Origin: G963717155 sp963717155
GTDB lineage: Bacteria; Actinomycetota; Thermoleophilia; Gaiellales; JALYLC01
NCBI GenBank assembly: GCA_963717155.1
Contig: OY970326.1
Span: 868,001-932,000, forward strand
Length of the DNA stretch: 64,000 nt
Direction of reading: 5' to 3'
Both the position numbers and the translations under genes were made by a program. How positions within the stretch are numbered: position 1 is the first letter of the stretch; every line of letters begins with the position of its first letter. Below, piece after piece: positions 10,935 through 21,418 of this stretch. Below the pieces are notes generated by a model that was not told where the DNA came from, made no database searches, and was given only the letters and a program-made list of their open reading frames with translations.

Positions 10935-11889
10935 ATGTCTACTGATGGATACCCCGGGGTCGAGGTGCGCCATCTCCAGGCGCTCCGCGCGGTCGCAGAG
11001 ACGAACAGCTTCTCCCGCGCGGCCGAGAAGCTCGGGCTACGCGCAGTCGGCTGTCTCGCAGCAGATCTCCGCGCTCGAACGCGCTGTCGGCATCCAGCTC
11101 GTGGAGCGGCCCGGTGGGCCCCGGCCTGTCTCGCTCAGCGCGGCGGGCATGGTGCTCGACCGTCACGCGATCAGCGTGCTCGCACGTCTCGCGGAGGCGC
11201 GCGCCGACCTCGAGTCCCTGGTCTCCGGCTCGTCGGGCACCGTCCGCGTCGGGACGTTCCAGTCGACCGGCGCCCGCATCCTGCCGGCCGTTCTGCGCCA
11301 GTTCCGCGAGCGCCTGCCCGGCATTCGCGTCGAGCTCATCGAGCGCCAGGACGAGGACGAGCTGCTCGCCCTCGCGAGCGCGGGCGAGCTCGACCTGACG
11401 TTCGCGATCGTGTGGGACGACCGCGACCGCTCGGGCTTCTACCACACGGAGCTCCTGAGCGATCGGTACGTCGTGCTCGCGCCTCCGGGCAGCCGGTTCG
11501 ACGGACGAGACGACGTGCGCGTGATCGAGCTCGAGGGTGAGGAGCTGATCACGAACGGCGATCGGACGTCGTGCATGCGGAACGTCGGCGAGGCCTGGCG
11601 CCAGGCCGGATACGAGCCGTCGATCGTGTTCACGACCGACGACAACCTCACCCTGCAGCGGCTCGTGGGCACGGGACTCGGGCACGCGATCGTCCCCGAG
11701 CTCGCGATCGAGCGCGAGGTGGACGGGTGCTCGGCCGTCGTCTGCGAGCTTGCCCAGGGCGAGGTCGCACCACGCCGCATCGGGCTCTTCTGGCCGTCGG
11801 GCCGCTCGCGTTCGACCGCCGCGTGCGCGTTCGTCGACATCGCCGCGGAGGTCTGCGCCGGCGATTTTGCGTTCGCCAGCCCCGCCTAG
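10935..11889 (+). CDS. LysR-family transcriptional regulator (frameshifted)
   Basis: About 317 residues after repair. The N-terminal winged HTH reads VRHLQALRAVAETNSFSRAA then YAQSAVSQQISALER, a canonical LysR recognition helix. The effector domain follows (TVRVGTFQSTGARILPAVL, then ELDLTFAIVWDD). One extra base near 11036 (GGGCTAC for GGCTAC) splits the frame. Ligand and targets are unknown; it is divergent from the 37-residue membrane gene, the kind of partner LysR proteins often control. Its stop codon lies inside the -10 box of dnaJ. Confidence 0.88.
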
Positions 11890-11892
11890 TAT
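11887..11892 (+). promoter_or_regulatory. -10 box (TAGTAT) of a leaderless dnaJ promoter
   Basis: TAGTAT sits 6 nt before the dnaJ GTG at 11899 and overlaps the TAG stop of the LysR gene. There is no ribosome-binding site. Confidence 0.5.
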
Positions 11893-11898
11893 CCGCGC

Positions 11899-13006
11899 GT
11901 GCCACGCGACTACTACGAGATCCTCGAGCGTCGAGCGCGACGCGAGCGATGCCGACGTCAAGCGCGCCTTCCGGCGGCTGGCGCGCACGCTGCATCCCGA
12001 CGTGTCCGAGGCGCCCGATGCGGAGGAGCGCTTCAAGGAGGTCGCCGAGGCCTACGAGGTGCTGTCCGACCCCGACAGCCGCAGCCGCTACGACCGTTTC
12101 GGCCACGATGGCATGGCCGGGCGCGAGTTCCACACCGACCAGTTCATGGATCTCGGCAACCTCGGCGACCTGCTCGGCTCGCTGTTCGGCCGCGACCCGT
12201 TCGCGCGCACGGGGCCCGGCCTCCGGCGCGGACGCGCAGACCGATGCCGAGATCACGCTGACCGAGGCCGCGTTCGGCGCCAAGCTCGAGCTCGACCTCG
12301 ATCTCGTCTCGGTCTGCGATCGCTGCGAGGGAAGCGGTGCCGAGCCGGGCACCGCGATCTCGACGTGTCCCACCTGCGGCGGATCCGGTGAGGTGAGCCA
12401 GGTCGTTCGCTCGGTCTTCGGTCAGATGATGCGGACCGGCCCGTGCGACACGTGCCGCGGCCGTGGACAGGTCGTCGAGCGGCCCTGCCACGACTGTCGC
12501 GGGCGCGGGCGGCGTGCCATGCGCCAGCACGTCACGGTGGCGGTGCCGGTCGGCGTCGACGACGGGCAGGCGGTCCGGGTCTCGGGCGCGGGGCATGCCG
12601 GCGAGCCTGGCGGCAAGGCGGGCGACCTCTACGTGCGACTGCACGTCAAGGAGGACCCGCGGTTCTCCCGCGATGGCAACGATCTCATCACCTCGGTCGA
12701 GCTGACGCTCGCACAGGCGGTGCTCGGCACCACCGTCTCGGTGCCGACGCTCGACGGCGAGGCGTCGCTCGAGTTCGCTGCCCGGAACGCAGCCCGGCGA
12801 GGTGCGATCGCTGCGCGGCAAGGGCATGCCCGTCGCTGCGCGGGGGCGGACGAGGCTCGCTGAAGGTGCTCGTCAACGTGCTCGTGCCGAAGCACCTGAC
12901 GCGCGAGCAGAAGGACATGATGGAGCGCTTCCGCGATTCCGAGGACGAGCGCACCTACCGAGGCGACTGGCGTCTCGGCGACGCGATCCGTCGCGCGTTC
13001 TCGTGA
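11899..13006 (+). CDS. dnaJ: Chaperone protein DnaJ (frameshifted)
   Basis: Hsp40 co-chaperone of DnaK. The J domain is clear after repair (PRDYYEIL, VERDASDADVKRAFRRLA, then HPDV), followed by a short G/F region, four CxxCxGxG zinc-binding repeats (CDRCEGSGA, CPTCGGSGE, CDTCRGRGQ, CHDCRGRGR) and the C-terminal substrate domain. Four single extra bases, near 11925, 12222, 12777 and 12834, step the frame each time by +1. About 368 residues, the normal length. The stop overlaps the prmA GTG. Confidence 0.95.
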
Positions 13007-13775
13007 CCGTGCGCGCCCTGGCGCGTCCGAGCGCGCAGGGAGCCGAGGCGGTCGAGGCGCTGCGTGCACGGGCGAGCGCGCTCCTCCCGGGCGGGTTCGA
13101 GGAGCTCGAGCTGCGATGGGCGGCTGCAGGTCGTCGCGTACGCCGCATCGGCCGACGAGCTGCCGGCCGACCTCGGCCCGTGGGAGGTCGAGCCGGTCGA
13201 CGAGCGACTGGGCCGAGCGCTGGCGCGAGTTCCACCGAGGCCGCGTGGTCGCCGGACAGGCTCTGGATCGGGCCGCCGTGGGAGCACGCACCCGCAGGCA
13301 TCGCCTGCCGTCGTGATCGATCCTGGCCGCGCGTTCGGGACCGGGGGGCACGCGACCACGCTCGCCTCGCTCGAGCTGCTGGCATCGCTTCCGCCGGCGG
13401 CCCGCTGCTCGACCTCGGCTGTGGCTCGGGCGTCCTGTCGATCGCCGCGCTGCGCCTCGGGTTCGCGCCCGTCCACGCCTGCGACATCGATCCGATCTCG
13501 GTCTCGGTCACCGCTCGAGAATGCGAGCAGGAACGGCGTGGTGCTCGAGCCGTTCGTCGCCGACGCGCTCGTCGACACGCTGCCCGATGCGCCGCTGTGG
13601 GTCGCGAACATCCTCCGCCGTCCGCTCGAGGTGCTGCTCGGCACGTCCCGACGCCGCGCCGCGCGCGATCGTCTCGGGCCTGCTGAGCGACGAGCCGCTC
13701 GACGCGCCCGCGTACCGCGTCGAGCGCCGCGTCGTGCTCGACGGGTGGCAGGCGATCCTGCTCGCACGACGATGA
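13003..13775 (+). CDS. prmA: Ribosomal protein L11 methyltransferase PrmA (heavily frameshifted)
   Basis: SAM-dependent methylase of ribosomal protein L11. Joined pieces give LWIGPPWE, VIDPGRAFGTGGHATT, the SAM-binding LLDLGCGSGVLSIAA and the WVANIL motif in the order found in PrmA. About seven indels fall in 770 bases (near 13114, 13210, 13255, 13292, 13400, 13510, 13643), all extra bases except the one at 13400. This is the densest cluster in the window. It lies between dnaJ and rsmE as in many Firmicutes and Actinobacteria, with start-stop overlaps on both sides. Confidence 0.88.
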
Positions 13776-14484
13776 CGAAGCACGTCCATCGGGTGTTCGT
13801 CTCCGCGAACGGCGAGTCGGGCGAGCTGCTCGAGCTCGAGCCCACGGATCGGCGCCATCTCGAGCGCGTGCTCCGCATGCGGCCGGGTGCGGGGCTCGAG
13901 GTCGTGGACGGGGCCGGGACGGTCTTCGCCGCCGTCCTCGAGGATCGAGGGATGGTGCGCCTCGGTGCGCTCGTTGCCGAGCGCACGCGAGCGGAGCGCC
14001 CCCGCCGTCTGGCTCGGAAGCGGAGGCGGCCGCTCGGACGTCGCCATCGAGAAGCTGACCGAGCTCGGCGTCCGCGAGGTGGGTGCGCTCGTCTGCGAGC
14101 GCACGCGCGGCGAGTTCCGGCTCGACCGCTGGGCCCGTGTCGCGTCCGCGGCGGGCCGCCAGTCGAAGCGGACCGACGTGCCGGCCCTCGCCGGACCGAC
14201 GCCGTTCGCCGAGGTCGTCGGCCGCCCCGGGCGCGATCGTGCTCGATCACGAGGCGGAGGACGCCGTGCCGTTCGCCGCGGCAGCGGACGCGCTGCTGCT
14301 GATCGGCCCCGAGGCGGGCATCAGCGACGCCGAGCGCGAGCTCGCGCGCGCGGCCGGCGCGCCGCTTGCGCGCCTCGGCGAAGGACTCGTGCTGCGGAGC
14401 GAGACCGCCGCGATCGCGGCGGCTGCGGTCGCGGTGTTCGGTGCAGCGGGAAATGAACGCGACGATGCTGGGAGACTGAAGTGA
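13772..14484 (+). CDS. rsmE: 16S rRNA (uracil1498-N3)-methyltransferase RsmE (frameshifted)
   Basis: SPOUT-class methylase acting on helix 44 of 16S rRNA. The PUA-like start (HVHRVFVSA, RRHLERVLRMRPG), the middle KLTELGVREV and the C-terminal SAM knot (LLIGPEAGISDAE, LRSETA) are present. Extra bases near 14010 and 14228, both in C-runs, shift the frame. The ATG overlaps the prmA stop as ATGA and the stop overlaps the yqeY GTG, so this is a tightly coupled operon. Confidence 0.92.
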
Positions 14485-14973
14485 TTCCACGGATCGAGGC
14501 CGAGGTGCGCGCTGCCATGAAGGCGGGCGACGCACGTCGCCGCGACACGCTGCGACTCGTGCTGTCGGCGTTGAAGAGCGCCGAGAAGGAGGCGCGCACC
14601 GACCTGTCCGACGAGGAGGCGGCCGCAGTGCTGCGGCGTGAGCGGAAGCGCCGGATCGAGGCGGCCGATGCCTACCGGGCGGCCGGTGCCGAGGATCGCG
14701 CAGCGGCCGAGGAGGCCGAGGCGGTCGTGATCGACGAGTTCCTGCCGCCGAGCCTCGGCGAGGACGAGATCGCGGCGATCGTCGAGCAGGCGATCGCCGA
14801 GACCGGCGCGACCTCGCAGCGCGAGTGGGCACCGTCATGCGCGCTGCGATGGCGAAGACGGGAGGCCGCGCCGACGGCGAGCCGTGCAGGCGGCGGTACG
14901 GGCGCGGCTCGCCGGCGGGCTGGGTCTATCGGACGGCGCCGAGTCGTCGGTATCCTTCGGGTCAGGTGGCTAA
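14481..14973 (+). CDS. YqeY/GatB-like domain protein (frameshifted)
   Basis: GatB/YqeY family protein, helical, sometimes linked to tRNA amidotransferase-like functions; the physiological role is unsettled. N-terminal RIEAEVRAAMKAGDARRRDT and EFLPPSLGEDEI are typical. The conserved MAKTGGRADG is reached only after a missing base near 14829; a second missing base near 14886 leads to VQAAVRARLAGG and a TAA at 14971. That end overlaps the phoH start by 8 nt. The exact C-terminus is uncertain. Confidence 0.8.
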
Positions 14974-15934
14974 GCTCACGTTCCCGGTCTCGAACGCGCT
15001 CGCACAGGAGCTCGGCTCCGATCGTGACCGGATGCTGACGGCGCTCGCGGAGCGTCTCGGATGCGAGGTGTACCTGCGCGGCAACGAGGTGCTCCGTCGA
15101 GGGGCCCGACGAGAGTCTCGGTCGCGCGCGCGATCGTGATCGAGGAGCTCGGCGCGCTCGTCGAGCAGGGCCTCGCGATCGGCCCGCAGACGGTCGACGC
15201 GCTCGGCGGCGTGCTCGATTCGGCGTGCCTCGGGCGCGGACGTCCTGCACGACGTCGTGTGGCGGCATCGAGGCAAGAAGATCGCGCCGAAGACGCTGAA
15301 CGCAGAAGCGCTACGTCGACGCGATCCGCCGGGCGACGGTCACCTTCGGCATCGGGCCGGCCGGCACCGGCAAGACCTATCTCGCGATGGCGCTCGCCGT
15401 CGCCGCGCTCGTCGACCGCGAGGTCTCGCGCATCATCCTCACGCGGCCCGCGGTCGAGGCCGGCGAGCACCTCGGCTTCCTTCCGGGCGACATGCAGGCG
15501 AAGGTCGATCCGTACCTGCGGCCGCTGTTCGACGCGGTCTACGACATGCTCGACGCCGACCGCCTGCAGACCTCGATGGAGAAGGGCCTGATCGAGGTCG
15601 CGCCGCTCGCCTTCATGCGCGGCCGCACGCTGAACGACAGCTTCATCATCCTCGACGAGGCGCAGAACACCACGCCCGAGCAGATGCAGATGTTCCTCAC
15701 GCGGCTCGGGTTCGGCTCGAAGATCGTCGTCACCGGCGACGTGACGCAGACCGATCTCAAGGGCGGCCAGCGCTCGGGACTCGTCGACGTCGACGGGCTC
15801 CTGCGCGGCATCCCCGACATCGAGTTCGTGTACTTCGGCAGCGAGGACGTCGTGCGGCACAAGCTCGTGGCTCGCATCGTCTCGGCATACAAGGCCCGTG
15901 CCGAGGCGAGCAACGCGTCCGCGCCGGGAGCTGA
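14966..15934 (+). CDS. phoH: PhoH-family ATPase (frameshifted)
   Basis: PhoH/YbeZ-type NTPase, usually encoded beside the rRNA endonuclease YbeY as it is here. The P-loop GPAGTGKTYLAMALAVAAL, the LTRPAVEAGEHLGFLPGD stretch and the Walker B region IILDEAQNTTPEQM are intact. In front is a KH-like N-terminal domain (LAERLGCEVYLRGNEV). Extra bases near 15092, 15132, 15213 and 15305 and one missing base near 15927 break the frame. GTG start at 14966. Confidence 0.9.
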
Positions 15935-15939
15935 GCGGT

Positions 15940-16393
15940 GTGCACGTCGACCTGGTGCTCGAGGGCGTAGCCGAGGCCGGTCTCGACCCGGCGTCTGTCG
16001 AGCGCCTGGTGACCGGCGTGCTCGAGGATCTCGGGCGTGGAGGGTCAGTGCGCGCTCGCGGTCTGCCTCGTCGATGACGACGCCATCCGCGCCCTCAACC
16101 GCGACCACCGCGGCCTCGACAGCGTGACCGACGTGCTGTCGTTCCCCGTCGACGGCCTCGACCCGTTGCCTCCCGGGATGGAGCGCGAGCTCGGCGACGT
16201 CGTGATCAGCCTCGCGCAGGCGCGACGGCAGGCCGGGGACGAGGGAGTGTCCGAGCAGGAGGAGCTGACGAACCTCGTCGTGCACGGGGTGCTGCACCTG
16301 GCCGGGTTCGACCACGAGACCGACGGCGGAGAGATGCTCGAGCGCCAGGATCGGCTCGTTGGCGCGCTGCCGCCGGTGGCGAGCAGCGCATGA
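15940..16393 (+). CDS. ybeY: Endoribonuclease YbeY (frameshifted)
   Basis: Zinc-dependent single-strand RNase involved in 16S rRNA 3' maturation and ribosome quality control. The metal site HGVLHLAGFDHE (HGxLHLxGYDH type) is complete, and DDDAIRALNRDHRG and TDVLSFPVD precede it. One extra base near 16040 (CTCGGGCGTG) separates the first 33 residues. The stop overlaps the ATG of the next gene (ATGA). Confidence 0.92.
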
Positions 16394-17155
16394 GCGATCC
16401 GCCGCAGCAACCGTGGCGCTCGAAGCTCCCCGGCCGCGCCGGAGGGCAGGTTCCGACACTGCTGCAGGCGCTGAACAACGGGTTCGAGGGAATCATCTGG
16501 GTGCTCCGCACGCAGCGCAACATGCGCGTGCACTTCCTCGCCGGCGCGGCAGCGCTGGCGCTGGCCGTCGTGCTCGGCGTCTCGCGGGTCGACCTGCTCG
16601 CCGTGATCCTCGCGATCGCGCTCGTGCTGATCGCCGAGATGATCAACACCGCGCTCGAGGCGGCGGTCGACCTCGCGCAGCCCGACCCGCACCCGCTCGC
16701 GAAGGTCGCCAAGGACGTCGCCGCAGGCGGTGTGCTGATCTCGGCGGTCTGCAGCCTCGCGATCGGGCTACCTGGTGTTCGCCGATCGGCTGTCCGATCC
16801 GAGCGGGCACGCGATCCACCGGGTGCGGTCGTCCTCGCCCGATCTGACCCTGATCGCGCTCCTGCTCGTCGTCGTGAGCGTGATCGCGGCCAAGGCCATC
16901 TCGCACCGCGGAACGCCGCTGAGCGGCGGACTCCCGTCCGGCCACGCGGCCGTCGCGTTCGCCGGGTTCGCTGCGGTCGTGCTCCTGACCGGAGACGGCC
17001 CCCACCACGTGCTCGTCGCGAGCCTCGCCCTGCTGATGGCGCTGCTGGTCGCTCAGACGCGGGTCGAGTCGGGCGTGCACACGGTGTCGGAGGTCGTGCT
17101 CGGCGGGCTGCTCGGCGTCGGCGTGATGCTGCTCGTGTTCCAGCTCGTGCGCTGA
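16390..17155 (+). CDS. dgkA: DgkA-type lipid kinase fused to a PAP2 phosphatase (frameshifted)
   Basis: Residues about 20-125 are a prokaryotic diacylglycerol/undecaprenol kinase: three membrane helices, NMRVHFLAGAAALALAV, and the signature AEMINTALEAAVD. Residues about 135-255 are a PAP2 phosphatase domain with LPSGHAAVAFAGF and a TRVESGVHTVSE motif that keeps the R and H of PAP2 motif 3. One extra base near 16767 (GGGCTACC for GGCTACC) separates the halves. Restoring it gives one continuous protein of about 254 residues, with no stop or start between domains. It probably interconverts undecaprenol species for cell-wall synthesis; this role is inferred from the two families. Confidence 0.85.
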
Positions 17156-17227
17156 GGACACACATCGGCACGGTTTCGGCACGCCTGGCGCGTGTGGGGC
17201 GACTCGGTCGCACCGTAGCCTCGAGGT

Positions 17228-18180
17228 GTGACTCCCACTCCTCGGCTCGCCGCGCGTGCTGCTGATCGCCGGCCGCTTCCTCGTGCCGCGCGCGTCGCAT
17301 GCTCGCGCTGCCCGATGGTCCCGTCGCTGGGCTCGACCTGTCGAGCGGGGCGTCGGTCTCGCTGGCGCTCGGACCGCCGGGGGTCGACCGCGCCGACCTC
17401 GAGGCGAGAATCGCGCGCTGGAACGCGCTCGAGCTCGACGGCTGTCCGGTCGTCAGCGACCTTCGCTGGCACCTCGGACGGCCGCTGATCTGCTGCAAGT
17501 CGCTCCACGGCCTGCCTCCGCGCCCTCCGCTCGTGCTGGAGCGGCCGCTGCTCGTGGCCCGAGCCGCCGCCCTCGGCGCCGCGCTCGATGCGGCCGACCT
17601 CGGGTTGGCAGTGGGAGCCGTCGATCTCGCCGTCGGGCCGCGGGGCGTCTGTCTGCGGCGTCCGGCAGTGTGGCCCGCCGATCCGGAGCGTCCGCTCGCG
17701 CGCACGCTCGCCGATGCCGCGGCGCGCCTGCTCGCTCAGCGTGCCGAGGCCGACTCCGAGCCCGCGCCCGCGCCTCGTCGGGGCACACGCATGGCCACCC
17801 GATTCCGCGACCGCGGATCGCGCCGTGGCCGCGTCGCGCTCGCACTCGGAGTGGTGGTGCTTGCGGCTGTCGTCTCGTCCAGCCTGCTCGGGAGCTCGCG
17901 CGGCGCCACGTCGGCCCGTGCAGCGGACGCGCCCCGGACGATCGCTCGACAACGGGTCGCGACGGTCAGCGCCACGCCGCCGCGCTCCCGGGTGCGACAG
18001 ACGCACGCACGCCCCACGTCGCGGGGCGGCCCTGCGCGCGTGCTGCTCGCGGTCCCGCGCCCACGACCGCGCGCGACCCCACCGGCACCGCGGTGCCGGC
18101 GCCGGTGCCGGTGCCGGTGACCCACGTGGCGGTGACACCGCCTCCCGGGCTGGGTCGCCGGCCTCTTCGTCGGGCGGTAG
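17228..18180 (+). CDS. Hypothetical protein with one membrane segment (frameshifted)
   Basis: Not recognised. Pieces in three frames join into about 315 residues: a GTG start at 17228 (VTPTPRLA), LLIAGRFLVPRASHA, then LDLSSGASVSLALGPPGVD and a 150-residue Ala/Leu/Arg-rich soluble region with a CCKSLHGLPPRPP stretch. A membrane segment follows (VALALGVVVLAAVVSSSLL) and then a Pro/Thr/Val-rich tail ending at the TAG at 18178. It lies between the DgkA-PAP2 gene and cdd. A long extracytoplasmic low-complexity tail is inferred. Confidence 0.5.
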
Positions 18181-18199
18181 GCTCGTTGAGACGGGCCCT

Positions 18200-18205
18200 T
18201 ACACT
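18200..18205 (+). promoter_or_regulatory. -10 box (TACACT) of a leaderless cdd promoter
   Basis: TACACT stands 7 nt before the cdd GTG at 18213. No ribosome site lies between them and the upstream gene ended at 18180. Confidence 0.5.
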
Positions 18206-18212
18206 GCGATTC

Positions 18213-18625
18213 GTGCGACGAGCCGCGACCGCCGACGAAAGCGCGCTGTACGACGCGGCCCGCCAGGCCAGGGACCGCGCCTACGCGCCGTACTCGCAGT
18301 TCCCCGTGGGCGCCGCGCTTGCGTCTCGAGGACGGCAGCATCGTGTCGGGCGCAAACATCGAGAACGCGAGCTTCGGGCTCACCGTGTGCGCCGAGCGCA
18401 CGGCGGTCTTCACGGCCGCGTTCGGCGGCGCGCGCTCGTTCAGCGCGGTCGCGGTAGCGGGCCACGACGGACTCGCGACGCTGCTTCCGTGCGGCGCCTG
18501 CCGTCAGGTGCTCGCCGAGTTCGCGCCCGCGCATTCCGGTCGTCCACCTGTACGAGGGCGAGGTCGTGGTCGAGACGCTCGACGTGTTGCTGCCGGATGC
18601 GGCCTCGTCCGCCCTCCTCGCGTGA
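18213..18625 (+). CDS. cdd: Cytidine deaminase (frameshifted)
   Basis: Zinc enzyme deaminating cytidine and deoxycytidine for pyrimidine salvage. Conserved parts are present: ARDRAYAPYSQFPVGAAL, then IENASFGLTVCAERTAVF with the HAE/CAE-type zinc motif, and LPCGACRQVLAEF with PCxxC. Extra bases near 18318 and 18529 (CGCCCGCG) break the frame. About 137 residues, normal length. The stop overlaps the era GTG. With deoC two genes later it forms a nucleoside-salvage pair around era. Confidence 0.93.
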
Positions 18626-19556
18626 ACGAGCAGTCCGGACGACGGCGGCCGGATGCTGCTCGAGGAGCCCGCGCGTTCCGCAGCGGGTTCGTGGGTCTCG
18701 CCGGCCGTCCGAACGTCGGAAAGTCGACGCTGACGAACGCGCTCTGCCGCGACCACGTCGCGATCGTCTCGGACAAGCCGCAGACGACGCGGCGCCGCCT
18801 CCTCGGGCGTCGTGCACGTCCCGGCGCGCAGCTCGTACTGGCCGACCTTCCGGGCTTCCAGCGGCCGCGCGACGCGCTGACCGAGCGCATGCAGCGCGCC
18901 GTCGACGAGAGCCTCGCCGACGTCGATGCCGTGCTGCTGGTGCTCGACGCGACGACGAGCCCGGTCCGGGCGACCGGTTCATCTCGGCGCGCGTGCTCGG
19001 CGGCCAGCGGCCCGCCGTGATCGCCCTCAACAAGGTCGACGGACTTGCGCCGGCGACGATCGCCGAGCGGATCTCACAGGTCGCGAGGCTCGGCGACTTC
19101 CACGCGCTCCACCCGGTCAGCGCGATCACGGGCGACGGAGTCGACGCGCTGCGCGACGAGCTCGTCGCGCTGCTGCCGGAGGGGCCCGCCTACTTCCCCG
19201 AGGCGGCGCGGACCGACCAGCCGGTCAGCTTCCGCATCGGCGAGCTGATCCGCGAGCGAGCCCTCGCCCTGACGCGCCAGGAGGTGCCGCATGCGCTCGC
19301 CGTCACGGTCGACGAGCTGCTGCCGCCGCGCGGTGCCCGGGCCGGTCGCGTGCACGCGGTGATCGCGGTCGAGACCGAGTCCCAGCAGCGCATGCTGATC
19401 GGGAAGGGCGGCTCGATGGTCCGGGCGATCGGGCGTGCCTCGTCGCGCCCGGGCATCGAACGGCTCGTCGGCGGATCGATCTACCTCGATCTCACGGTCA
19501 AGGTCCGCCGGGGCTGGCGCGCCGACGCGTCTCTGGTCGATCGGCTCGGGGTGTAG
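18622..19556 (+). CDS. era: GTPase Era (frameshifted)
   Basis: Ribosome-assembly GTPase binding the 3' end of 16S rRNA. G1 is GRPNVGKSTLTNAL, G2 SDKPQTTRRR, G3 DLPGFQRPRD and G4 NKVDG; the C-terminal KH domain has KGGSMVRAIG near the end. Two compensating indels near 18809-18835 scramble about eight residues after the switch region, and one base is missing near 18968. About 310 residues. It follows cdd with a 4-nt overlap, an order common in Gram-positive bacteria. Confidence 0.95.
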
Positions 19557-19561
19557 GCCCG

Positions 19562-20241
19562 ATGCGACCCGGCGAGCTCGCGAAAGCGCTGGAGCCGACG
19601 CTGCTGCGGCCGAACGCGCTGGCGTCCGAGATCGACGACCTGGCGGCGCTCGCCGAGCGCGAGCACGTCGCGGCGGTCGTCGTGTTCCCGTGCTGGGTCA
19701 CCTACGTCCGCGCCAAGCTCGACGGCAGCGACGTACGCGTGTGCGCCGCGATCGCGCATCCGTACGGCGGCGAGAGCGAGGCCGCGAAGATCGCCGGCGC
19801 CACCGAGGCGGTCCGCGACGGCGCGCACGACATCGAGGTCGTCGCCTCGCTCGCGGCGCTCGCGAACGGCGACTTCCAGGCGGTTCGCGACGAGCTCGCC
19901 GCCATCGCGCGCGCCGTGCGGTCGGTGCGCGGAGGCGTCGCTCGTGCGGGCGGTGCTCGAGAGCTGCTACCTCGAGGATCGAGCGCTGCGGCTGGCCGGC
20001 GCGCGTCGTCGCGAGCGCGGGGCTGGACGGCGCGACGACCTCGACCGGCGTCGGCCCGGAGGGTGCGACCGAGCATGCGGTGCGGGTGCTGCGCGAGGAG
20101 CTTCCGCCGAGCTGCATGGTCAAGGCCGCGGGCGGCATCCTGAGCGTCGAGGATGCCCGGCTGATGATCGAGGCCGGCGCGTCTCGTCTCGGCACGAACG
20201 TCGCCGGGCGGCTGCTCGACGAGCTCCGCGCCTCGCGGTAG
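19562..20241 (+). CDS. deoC: Deoxyribose-phosphate aldolase (frameshifted)
   Basis: Class I aldolase splitting 2-deoxyribose-5-phosphate. LEPTLLRPNALASEI, VVVFPCWVTYVRAKL, the EIEVV-like HDIEVVASLAAL and MVKAAGGILSVEDARLM are in family order; the Schiff-base lysine lies in MVKAAGG. Two extra bases near 19945 and 20008 split it. It is downstream of era by 5 nt and likely co-transcribed with cdd and era. Confidence 0.9.
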
Positions 20242-20319
20242 GCCCGCCGGCCCAAGGGCCGGTCTCGGTGGGAGTCGTGGATGGATGGCGCGCGGCGAGC
20301 AAGCGGGGCCAACCGGCCC

Positions 20320-21347
20320 TCAGGCGAAGAAGGTCGCAGCGAGGTCGTACAGGTCCTGCGGCACCGTCTTGAGCTCGCGTGACCGCGCTCTCGAGCGGGA
20401 CGCCGACGATCTCGACCCCGCGCAGGCTCGCCATCTGGCCGAAGTTGCCCTCGTGCACGAGGTCGGCGGCGAAGCAGCCGTAGCGCGTCGCGAGCACCCG
20501 GTCGAACGCGGTCGGCGAGCCGCCTCGCTGCACGTGGCCGAGCGCGCTCACGCGCGTCTCGTAGCCCGTGCGATTCTCGATCTCCCGCGCGACGCGCTCG
20601 CCGATGCCACCGAGGCGCGGGTGACCGAACTGGTCGACCTCGGCCGCGGGAAGATCGTCGCCGGGCGGCACATACCCCTCGGCGACGACGACGATCGAGA
20701 AGTCCTTGCCTCGCGCGTGCCTGCGCTCGATCAGGTCGCAGCAGCTGCGCGACGTCGACCGGCAGCTCGGGAATCAGGATCGCATCGGCGCCTCCGGCGA
20801 TGCCGGAGTGCACGGCGATCCACCCGCGTGGCGGCCCATGACCTCGATCACCATCACGCGGTCGTGGCTCTCCGCGGTGGTGTGCAGGCGATCGATCGCC
20901 TCGGTCACGATCGCGACGGCGGTGTCGAACCCGAACGTGTAGTCGGTCGCCGACAGGTCGTTGTCGATCGTCTTCGGCACGCCGACGACGGGCGCGCCCT
21001 CCTCGGCGTGCAGCCGTGCCGCGACGCCGAGCGTGTCCTCGCCGCCGATCGCGACGAGTCCGTCGAGCCCGCGCAGGTGATGGCGGACGCGCTCGAGCCC
21101 GCCCTCGACCTTGTAGGGATTCGTGCGGGAGGTGCGCAGGATCGTTCCGCCGCGGGGGAGGATCCCCGAGATCGACTGCGCAGTCGAGCGGCCGGAACGC
21201 ACCCTCGATCATGCCGCGCCATCCGTGCAGGACGCCGACCACCTCGTAGCCGCGGTCGAGCGAGCGCCGCGTCACCGCGCGGATGACGGCGTTCAACCCG
21301 GGGCAGTCGCCGCCCCCGGTCAGGATCCCAACAGTGCGATTGGCCAT
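20320..21347 (-). CDS. pfkA: ATP-dependent 6-phosphofructokinase (frameshifted)
   Basis: Glycolytic kinase for fructose 6-phosphate. GGGDCPGLNAVIRAV is at the N-terminus, TSRTNP and GGEDTLGVAARL follow, then PKTIDNDL with the catalytic aspartates, VMGRHAGG and LGHVQRGGSPTAFDR. The GGED motif rather than GGDG fits the actinobacterial group. At least five single-base indels interrupt it, for example near 21180, 20826, 20745 and 20380. The C-terminus (LKTVPQDLYDLAATFF) ends at the stop 20320-20322. It is convergent with deoC and divergent from tRNA-Leu. Confidence 0.9.
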
Positions 21348-21400
21348 GCGGACGGGCCAGGGTACCCGAGTCCCGCGGCGGCGACGCCAGGGCAATGCTT

Positions 21401-21406
21401 TACGAT
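21401..21406 (+). promoter_or_regulatory. Possible -10 box (TACGAT) for tRNA-Leu
   Basis: TACGAT lies 12 nt before the first base of the tRNA. The -35 element is not obvious. Confidence 0.4.
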
Positions 21407-21418
21407 GATCCGCGGGAC

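Noticed and set aside
9584..13006. CIRCE operator near hrcA/dnaJ
   Set aside because: I looked for TTAGCACTC-N9-GAGTGCTAA and found nothing close to it in the region.
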